A stretch of 64,000 bases of DNA from Bacteroidales bacterium. Lineage in GTDB: Bacteria; Bacteroidota; Bacteroidia; Bacteroidales; UBA932. Below are positions 58,132-64,000 of this stretch, in pieces; the stretch's first letter is position 1, and each line of letters begins with the position of its first letter. The stretch lies in assembly GCA_017443465.1 (NCBI GenBank), contig JAFRXO010000033.1:1-64000 (forward strand). The letters run 5' to 3'. The notes under the pieces are model-generated. The model worked only from the letters and a program-made list of their open reading frames with translations, ran no database searches and had not been told where the DNA came from. The position numbers were made by a program, and so were the translations under genes.

Positions 58132-61100
58132 ATGACAATCAAGTTCAAGATAGTTTTTATCCTGTCCGTCCTGATTGCCTTCGCATTCGGACCTTTTGCT
58201 GCTCCCCTGGCTGCAGCCCCCGGACCTGGAAATGTCACTGCAGTCCTCAAGGATTCATCAACCGGCGAGGCAGTCGCTTTCGCGACGGTTTCCCTTACTG
58301 TCCCCGGAAAGAAAACTGCCTATAAGTACATCCTTTCGGATGAGGGCGGGAAAGTCCTGCTGCAGAATGTAAAGAACGGGCAGTACGAGTTCAAGTCGGA
58401 ACTCCTGGGTTACAAGCCTTTCGTAAAGACCATTACGGTAAAGGACGGCAATCTCGACCTGGGTGAAGTGAAGATGGATCTGGACAAGGAAACCCTGGAT
58501 GCGGCCGAAGTGTCTGCTGTCGGGAACCCCATTACGATAAAGAAGGATACCATAGAGTACAACGCTGCTTCATTTAAAACCACTGATAATGACGTGCTTC
58601 TGGATCTTCTGAAGAAGTTGCCCGGAGTCGAGGTTTCGGATGAAGGAGCTGTTACGGTAAACGGAAAGTCCATTTCCAAGATCACGGTCGGGGGAAAGAC
58701 GTTCTTCCTGAACGATCCACAGATGGCGACAAACAACATCCCCGCCAATGTCATCGAGAAAGTCAAGGTGCTCCAGAAGAAGTCAGAGCAGGCCGAATTC
58801 ACCGGCATTGACGATGGGGAAGAGGAGACGGTCATCGACCTGAGCCTCAAGCAGGGAGCCCGGAACGGAGGTATCGTAGGAAACATCAGTGCAGGTATCG
58901 GCCATGACCTCCAGGACTGGGGCAAGCCCTCCGAGGGAGACTGGAGATATCAGGCAAATGTTTTCACTGGCAAATTCTCTGACAAGGGAATGGTAGCTGT
59001 CATTTCCAATTCCAACAACGTCAATTCGAGAGGTTTCGGGGACTTTTCAGGAAACATGATGCGCGGAATGGGAGGCGGAGCCGGCGGCGGCACGGATGCC
59101 GGTATCACCAACTCCTGGATGCTGGGAGCCAACACCGCCTGGAACCTGTTCGACGACCGTATGAAACTGGGAGGGAACTACGCCAACAACGGAAGCCGGA
59201 GTGATGTGGAGACCCGCAGCCACAGGGTTACCTACCGTGAGGACGGATCGAATCTCATATATGACAATTCGGGTTCCAATTCTACGAACTCCTATGGGAA
59301 CAGGATCGGAATGGAACTTGACCACAAGTTCAGCGACAACACTTCCATCCTCTTCCGTCCGCAGCTCAACTGGGGGCATGGCAATTTCCACAATCTCTCT
59401 CGTTTTACCACTCTCAGGGAAAAGGACGGAGACTCCGACACGACCAATACCGGTTTCAACGGCAACACCGGAAGCAACAAGAACTGGACTACATCAGGTA
59501 TGGCCCTGCTGCGCCAGAAACTCGGAATTCCGGGCAGGACCCTGTCTTTGAGAGTCAACTACAACTTCAGCAACAATGAGATGGAGGGCTTCAACCAGTC
59601 CCTTACATCAAATCATATGATTGTTGACGGGGAGAAAGTGGTGAGGGACTCGATTATCAACCAGAGATATGACCAGAACTCCCGCAACCGCAGCATCTCC
59701 AGTCGCCTGACATATACTGAGCCCCTTGGAAACAACTGGTACGCAAGCGCGAACTACGAATTCAGGTGGAACAGTTCGACCTCCCGCAAGGATACATATG
59801 ACGGGTCTTACATCCCGCCTTTCGATGCAGACCACCATATCTATGACATGGGAGGCCCTGAGTCTTTCAATGTGACCTACTCTAACGAGATACTCAACAG
59901 GCACATCAACCAGCGCATCGGGGCTGACCTCATGTACCAGAGCAAAAAGCTTCACGCACAGGTCGGTCTGGGAGTCAATCCCAATTACACCCACAACGAG
60001 ACGACCCGTGACGGGAATACTGCGACATATGACAGCCATGTGGTGAATTTCGCTCCTACTGCCAACCTGTTCTACGACATCGATGACAATACGAACATGC
60101 GTTTCTACTACAGGGGCAATTCCAACCAGCCGTCCGTATCGCAGTTGATGCCTGTCCCGAACAACAGCAACCCGATGCATGTGTCGTTCGGTAATCCTTC
60201 CCTTAAGCCTTATTTCGACCATTCCATCCGTTACGAATTCCGGAGGACCAACAGGCAGAAGTTCTCCACGGTCACCCTCAACTTCAATGGAGGCATGACC
60301 CAGAATCCTATAGTGAATGCCAGCTGGTACGGGACCAACGGAGCCCAGTACTCCATGCCGGTAAACGGGCGCAACTCCATGAACATGTCCCTCAGGGGAT
60401 TCTACAATACTCCTATCGCGAAGTCCAACTTCTCGATTTCCAACCAGATAAACGCCAGTTACTCGGTCTCCCATTCATATGTCGGGAAGGTCTCCTTTGA
60501 TGTTGACAAGTACTATAGGGACGGGGAATTCGACTATGACGGATTCTTGGATGACCATTCCGATTTCGACGATGATCCCTACTTCACCCCGAATACGATC
60601 CAGTCATTCAACGCCAATGACCGTCTCCGTGTCACCTACCGCAACAAGTTCGTGGAGATCGAGGCGAGCGGACGTACCAGGGCCCGTAAATCCTGGTACA
60701 CTATCTCCTCGGGTGCAAGCACCAATTGGACCTGGAACAATTCAGTCGGCCTGGACATGGACTGGACCATCGCGAAGAAATGGGAACTGGAATCTGAGCT
60801 TAGCTACAACTGGTACAACGGCTATTCTGTGAAGCAGGACGACGAGTACATCGCAAATGCCTCGGTGTCCAGGACTTTCAACCGCTTTACCCTCATGCTC
60901 AAGATGTATGACATCTTCAACCAGTCGAAGGCTCTCTCCATCACCGATTCGGCCAACTACCACCTTGAGTCCTTCAGCAACACCCTCGGGCGTTACATAA
61001 TGCTGTCCCTTACCATGCGTTTTGGCAATTACGGAGGAAGGGGCCGTGGCGGACGTCCTGGAATGGGCGGTCCTCCGGGAGGAATGGGCGGCCCTCCGGG

Positions 61101-61137
61101 AGGAATGGGCGGTCCGCCTCAGGGAGGCAGAAGATAA
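58132..61137 (+). CDS. Large outer-membrane beta-barrel protein (OMP_b-brl_3 type)
   Basis: A 1001-residue protein with a signal peptide (to about PLAAA), a CarboxypepD-regulatory-like domain (about 35-120; VTAVLKDSSTGEAVAFATVSL), a plug-like region (LLDLLKKLPGVEVSDEGAVTVNGKSI in parts, KITVGGKTFFLNDPQ) and a long barrel, as in TonB-dependent-like outer-membrane beta-barrel family proteins. The C terminus is an unusual Gly/Pro/Met repeat (three GMGGPP units, 61050-61134) and does not end in the aromatic residue common in barrels. Ligand unknown. It ends 5 bases before the convergent rluD gene. Confidence 0.85.
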   Translation: MTIKFKIVFILSVLIAFAFGPFAAPLAAAPGPGNVTAVLKDSSTGEAVAFATVSLTVPGKKTAYKYILSDEGGKVLLQNVKNGQYEFKSELLGYKPFVKTITVKDGNLDLGEVKMDLDKETLDAAEVSAVGNPITIKKDTIEYNAASFKTTDNDVLLDLLKKLPGVEVSDEGAVTVNGKSISKITVGGKTFFLNDPQMATNNIPANVIEKVKVLQKKSEQAEFTGIDDGEEETVIDLSLKQGARNGGIVGNISAGIGHDLQDWGKPSEGDWRYQANVFTGKFSDKGMVAVISNSNNVNSRGFGDFSGNMMRGMGGGAGGGTDAGITNSWMLGANTAWNLFDDRMKLGGNYANNGSRSDVETRSHRVTYREDGSNLIYDNSGSNSTNSYGNRIGMELDHKFSDNTSILFRPQLNWGHGNFHNLSRFTTLREKDGDSDTTNTGFNGNTGSNKNWTTSGMALLRQKLGIPGRTLSLRVNYNFSNNEMEGFNQSLTSNHMIVDGEKVVRDSIINQRYDQNSRNRSISSRLTYTEPLGNNWYASANYEFRWNSSTSRKDTYDGSYIPPFDADHHIYDMGGPESFNVTYSNEILNRHINQRIGADLMYQSKKLHAQVGLGVNPNYTHNETTRDGNTATYDSHVVNFAPTANLFYDIDDNTNMRFYYRGNSNQPSVSQLMPVPNNSNPMHVSFGNPSLKPYFDHSIRYEFRRTNRQKFSTVTLNFNGGMTQNPIVNASWYGTNGAQYSMPVNGRNSMNMSLRGFYNTPIAKSNFSISNQINASYSVSHSYVGKVSFDVDKYYRDGEFDYDGFLDDHSDFDDDPYFTPNTIQSFNANDRLRVTYRNKFVEIEASGRTRARKSWYTISSGASTNWTWNNSVGLDMDWTIAKKWELESELSYNWYNGYSVKQDDEYIANASVSRTFNRFTLMLKMYDIFNQSKALSITDSANYHLESFSNTLGRYIMLSLTMRFGNYGGRGRGGRPGMGGPPGGMGGPPGGMGGPPQGGRR

Positions 61138-61142
61138 ACAAC

Positions 61143-62210
61143 CTAAACCTGTGGCTCTTTGGCGGCTGTGTAATCCCGCCATTTGGCAATGAGGCTCCGC
61201 ATGTCTTCGGGCATCGGGGCCTCAAATCTTATCTGCTGTTTCGTGTGGGGGTGGATGAATCCCAAAGTCGCGGCGTGGAGAGCCTGACGCGGACAGACCT
61301 GGAAACAGTTGTTGATGAACTGCCTGTATTTGGCGAAGATGGTCCCGTTGCGGATTTCGGAGCCTCCGTATCTCTCGTCGTTGAAAAGAGGGTGGCCTAT
61401 GGAAGACATATGCACCCTTATCTGGTGTGTCCTCCCGGTTTCGAGCCGGCATTCTACCACTGTGATGTAGCCGAATCTCTGAAGTACCTTGTAGTGGGTG
61501 ACTGCATGTTTTCCCTTGTCTTCGTCGGGGACGTTCTTGAATCTGAGCCTGTCTGCCGGATCCCGGCCGATGAAACTCTCAACGGTCCCTTCATCTTCCG
61601 CTATGTTTCCCCAGACTACGGCGATGTACTTGCGTTCTATGGAGTGGACGAAGAACTGTTTGGCCAGGTTCATCTGTGTCTCGTCATCCTTGGCGACTAC
61701 AAGGAGGCCTGATGTGTCTTTGTCGATCCTGTGCACCAGGACTCCCATCCTTTCATCGTCAGCCTCAGGGGCCTGTGAAAGGCCCAGGTGGAAAGCCAGG
61801 GCATTGACAAGGGTCCCGCTGAAATGTCCGTGTCCCGGGTGGACCACCATGCCTGCCGGCTTGTTTACCACCAGAAGGTAATCGTCTTCATATACGATGT
61901 CCAGCGGGATGTCTTCGGGAAGGATCTCAAGGCCCCTCCTCTGATATGGCATGACGAAGCGGATGACGTCCATCGGACGCACTATGTAATTGGCCTTCAC
62001 GACTTTGTCGTTGACCAATACATATGAGTTCTTGATTGCGAGCTGGATCCGGTGCCTTGAGGTGTCCTCGAGGTGTATGGCCATGTATTTGTCCACCCTC
62101 ATCGGGGCCTGTCCCTTGTCTACGTTCAAGCGGAAATGCTCGAACATCCCCTGTTCTTCATCCAGGGGCTGAATGTCGTCCAGGCGGTCCTCGATCGGAT
62201 TATTTTCCAT
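61143..62210 (-). CDS. rluD: 23S rRNA pseudouridine synthase, RluD-like
   Basis: A 355-residue RluA-family enzyme: an S4 RNA-binding domain (about 35-95; MRVDKYMAIHLEDTSRHRIQLAI in parts), then the catalytic Asp in VHRIDKDTSGLLVVAKD (about 160-176) and RLETGRTHQIRVHM. It makes pseudouridines in helix 69 of 23S rRNA if truly RluD; other RluA-type substrates are possible. It overlaps the PASTA-domain gene by 11 bases. Confidence 0.9.
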   Translation of the reverse strand: MENNPIEDRLDDIQPLDEEQGMFEHFRLNVDKGQAPMRVDKYMAIHLEDTSRHRIQLAIKNSYVLVNDKVVKANYIVRPMDVIRFVMPYQRRGLEILPEDIPLDIVYEDDYLLVVNKPAGMVVHPGHGHFSGTLVNALAFHLGLSQAPEADDERMGVLVHRIDKDTSGLLVVAKDDETQMNLAKQFFVHSIERKYIAVVWGNIAEDEGTVESFIGRDPADRLRFKNVPDEDKGKHAVTHYKVLQRFGYITVVECRLETGRTHQIRVHMSSIGHPLFNDERYGGSEIRNGTIFAKYRQFINNCFQVCPRQALHAATLGFIHPHTKQQIRFEAPMPEDMRSLIAKWRDYTAAKEPQV

Positions 62211-63045
62211 TGGAATCCTTGCTCAGGGCTGTGAGGGGGTCGGTGGTGAACCACAGTGAAACTTCGGAACCCATAAGGACAGGGACCTGGCTGGATGCGG
62301 ACGGAGTCTGCTTATAGACCACGGCGCTCAGGGAATCGCTGTAGCTCTTGATGTCGCTGTCGAAAGTGACCTTGCGGATGTTGAGGGAACTCTCATGGGC
62401 GACATCTATGGCGCGGCGGTATTTCAGGCCGGAGAAATTCGGGACATATGTCATGTCGTTCTCGGGATTGAGGCCGACGACGAGGTCGATCTCTGCCCCT
62501 GTCTCAATGGGCACTCCGGGGTTGATCTCCTTGTTGTGGAACAACTGGCGCATTACATTGTTAGTGGCTATGTCACTGACGTATATGAGGTTCCCGAGTA
62601 CCAGGCCGCGGGAGTTCAGTTCGGCGTTGGCCTGGCGCATGGAAAGCCCGACCAGGTTGGGCATGGTGACCTTCTTGGGATTCACGGCATTGATCGTAAG
62701 GCGGATCTTCCGGCCTTTCTTGACCTTGTCTCCGGGAGAGGGATTCTGGCTGAATACGGCACCCCTGGCCATCCTGCGGATGAAGACGGAGTCCGTTACG
62801 ACTGTCTTAAGCCCGTTCAGCTCGGCATTGTACCTGGCTTCTTTGACGGTCATGGCTGTGAGGTCCGGGACGGCTATCTGTTCTCCGTGCCTGGTTATGG
62901 CGCCCAGTAAGATCTTAGCCCCTACAACCAGGGCAATTACCAGCAAAGCCGCCCATAATAAATTATGCAGCAGCCATTTCCCGAACTGTACCTTACCGTC
63001 GGGTTCCTGGACTTTCTTCTGAGCTTCTTTTTCCATATTGTCCAT
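62200..63045 (-). CDS. PASTA-domain membrane protein
   Basis: A 281-residue protein with one membrane helix (about 26-48; NLLWAALLVIALVVGAKILL) and three PASTA domains (about 58-120, 122-190 and 192-265; AVPDLTAMTVKEARYNAELNG, TMPNLVGLSMRQANAELNSRG, YVPNFSGLKYRRAIDVAHESS). PASTA modules bind cell-wall fragments or act as spacers in kinases and PBPs; this one has no kinase domain. ATG 63045 (in CATATG) is used; 63036 is a second choice. Neighbours are rluD and a LysE-type exporter, a common order in Bacteroidales. Confidence 0.87.
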   Translation of the reverse strand: MDNMEKEAQKKVQEPDGKVQFGKWLLHNLLWAALLVIALVVGAKILLGAITRHGEQIAVPDLTAMTVKEARYNAELNGLKTVVTDSVFIRRMARGAVFSQNPSPGDKVKKGRKIRLTINAVNPKKVTMPNLVGLSMRQANAELNSRGLVLGNLIYVSDIATNNVMRQLFHNKEINPGVPIETGAEIDLVVGLNPENDMTYVPNFSGLKYRRAIDVAHESSLNIRKVTFDSDIKSYSDSLSAVVYKQTPSASSQVPVLMGSEVSLWFTTDPLTALSKDSNGK

Positions 63046-63050
63046 ATGTT

Positions 63051-63707
63051 TCAATTCAAGATATTAATCAATCCGGTTACTATCAGTACCACTCCGATTA
63101 TAATCACTGCGAATCCGGCAATCCTGTTGATAAGGAGGAGGGTTTCCGGCCTGAAGTTCTTTTTGAGGTGGCTGAATAACCACGAGAAGAAGAACCAGTA
63201 GCACACCGACCCGGCCGAGACTGCGGCTATTACAGGCAGGGCGTGGAAATCATGAGGCAGGTCCCCGAGCCCCATGAACGCGAAGAGGGTAAGCATCAGG
63301 AACAGACCTCCGGGATTGGAGGCGGCGGTCAGCACTGCCTGGATGTAATCTTTGAAAGAGGCTGTGTCTCCATTGTCTTTCACCACCTTACGGAAGGGAT
63401 TGATGAATGCGATCCCGCAGCCTACTCCTATGATTATCGCCCCTCCTATGATCATGATGATTTCGTCGTTCGCGCTGATGAACTCCTTCATCGCATTGAG
63501 GGCGAAGCAGGAGATCGTAGCCGAGATCGTGTCCATGGTGGTCACTCCGAGTCCCGTTACGAATCCTATGGTATGGTTGTGGCTCAAGGACTTCTGCATC
63601 ACGAGGATAGCAGCGGGTCCCAGGAGGCATGAGCATAGGATGCCGACGCAGAACGCTTTTAGGATCAACAGGATCATATATCTGACAAAGATAGACAATT
63701 TATTCAT
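63051..63707 (-). CDS. LysE-family amino-acid exporter
   Basis: A 218-residue integral membrane protein with about six helices. The N-terminal LysE block is FCVGILCSCLLGPAAILVMQ followed by TIGFVTGLGVTTMDTISATIS; later SNPGGLFLMLTLFAFMGLG. LysE-type proteins export amino acids or small metabolites. The start is ATG 63707, where the first helix follows; the longer frame upstream runs into the divergent lnt gene. It lies 5 bases before the PASTA-protein gene. Confidence 0.82.
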   Translation of the reverse strand: MNKLSIFVRYMILLILKAFCVGILCSCLLGPAAILVMQKSLSHNHTIGFVTGLGVTTMDTISATISCFALNAMKEFISANDEIIMIIGGAIIIGVGCGIAFINPFRKVVKDNGDTASFKDYIQAVLTAASNPGGLFLMLTLFAFMGLGDLPHDFHALPVIAAVSAGSVCYWFFFSWLFSHLKKNFRPETLLLINRIAGFAVIIIGVVLIVTGLINILN

Positions 63708-63714
63708 ATATTTG
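63707..63714 (+). promoter_or_regulatory. -7 promoter element of lnt
   Basis: TATATTTG, 12 bases before ATG 63727; its first base also belongs to the divergent start codon of the LysE-type gene. No clear -33 box. Confidence 0.5.
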
Positions 63715-63726
63715 TAAGGCTTAAAC

Positions 63727-64000
63727 ATGCGTTCAGATAGTATATATATCCGCCTCGGACTGCTTGCGCTCCTTTTTGCGGTGCTCATGTCCATTCCGTT
63801 CCTCCTGCCTGGCTGCGGACTCTTCGCCCTGGCAGGCTTGGTCCCCCTTCTTTTCATGGAGGAACTGGCGTCTCAGGCGCATGTGAAGAGATTCTGGCTC
63901 TGGCACTATTCAGCTTTCTTGCTCTGGAACTTGGTCACCACCTTCTGGGTGTGCAACGCCACCGTAGGCGGAGGACTGTTCGCCTCTTTCGCGAATGCCT
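63727..64000 (+). CDS. lnt: Apolipoprotein N-acyltransferase, 5' part, cut by window end
   Basis: The first 91 codons of Lnt: MRSDSIYIRLGLLALLFAVL, then LAGLVPLLFMEEL, and the conserved YSAFLLWNLVTTFWVCNATVGG (read in two overlapping parts). Lnt adds the third acyl chain to lipoproteins in the inner membrane. The nitrilase domain lies outside the window. It is divergent from the LysE-type gene with 19 bases between the start codons. Confidence 0.88.
   Translation, partial: MRSDSIYIRLGLLALLFAVLMSIPFLLPGCGLFALAGLVPLLFMEELASQAHVKRFWLWHYSAFLLWNLVTTFWVCNATVGGGLFASFANA

Noticed and set aside
59608..60474. Open frame of 288 codons antisense to the large barrel gene
   Set aside because: Shadow frame with Val/Gly/Arg-rich sequence and no family resemblance.
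1..64000. CRISPR array or complete insertion sequence
   Set aside because: No regularly spaced direct repeats and no transposase or Cas-like protein were seen in the window.

Overview
The window reads as chromosomal DNA of a Bacteroidales bacterium (family not determinable from this sequence). The evidence is the -7 promoter element TAnnTTTG in front of many genes (sometimes with TTTG or TTG about 18-20 bp further upstream), Bacteroidota-typical families (DUF4493 and PCMD lipoproteins, outer-membrane beta-barrels, S46 dipeptidyl-peptidase, GH29 fucosidase, Bacteroides-type arabinose operon), and mostly weak ribosome binding sites. Coding density is high, most genes are GC-rich, and there are no rRNA genes, prophage genes, transposase genes or CRISPR arrays.

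Layout. 1-0.5 kb: 3' end of dnaK with a strong terminator. 0.7-7.6 kb: PspC-domain protein and PadR regulator, MsbA-like ABC exporter, CBM9-like protein, VanZ-like protein and a large secreted amidase-like protein. 7.7-13.5 kb: WalJ/YycJ-type MBL hydrolase and TPR protein, M28 peptidase, metallophosphoesterase and sugar isomerase-like TIM barrel. 13.6-22.1 kb: an eight-gene operon for making and exporting an acyl product (acyltransferase, ketosynthase, ACP, thioesterase, MMPL exporter, FAD oxidoreductase, ketoreductase, LolA-like carrier), resembling a stripped-down aryl-polyene/flexirubin-type cluster. 22.2-31.0 kb: seven surface-protein genes (fimbrillin-like, three DUF4493, two with PCMD domains, two small beta-barrels). 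31.0-40.4 kb: M28 peptidase, alpha-L-fucosidase, TonB receptor; then on the minus strand a double GNAT, a zinc-ribbon protein, a YdeI-like protein and a DPP11-like peptidase.

40.4-42.3 kb is the unusual part: AT-richer, with a candidate structured RNA leader before two small zinc-ribbon membrane proteins, and then a 409-bp non-coding GC-rich element bounded by a 26-bp inverted repeat, beside a tRNA-Leu(UAG). 42.5-48.4 kb (minus) holds an AsmA-like protein, rpsU with a near-perfect Shine-Dalgarno sequence, a sirtuin and an ATPase with a degenerate Walker A motif. 48.6-55.4 kb is a complete L-arabinose operon (epimerase, Na+ symporter, araD, araA, araB). 55.4-64 kb holds housekeeping genes (rplU, rpmA, serS, ruvC), a large outer-membrane beta-barrel protein, rluD, a PASTA protein, a LysE-type exporter and the 5' end of lnt.

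A window-wide signal is the hexamer CATATG: I count about 100 copies in 64 kb, several-fold above chance, in several reading frames and at about 15 start codons.
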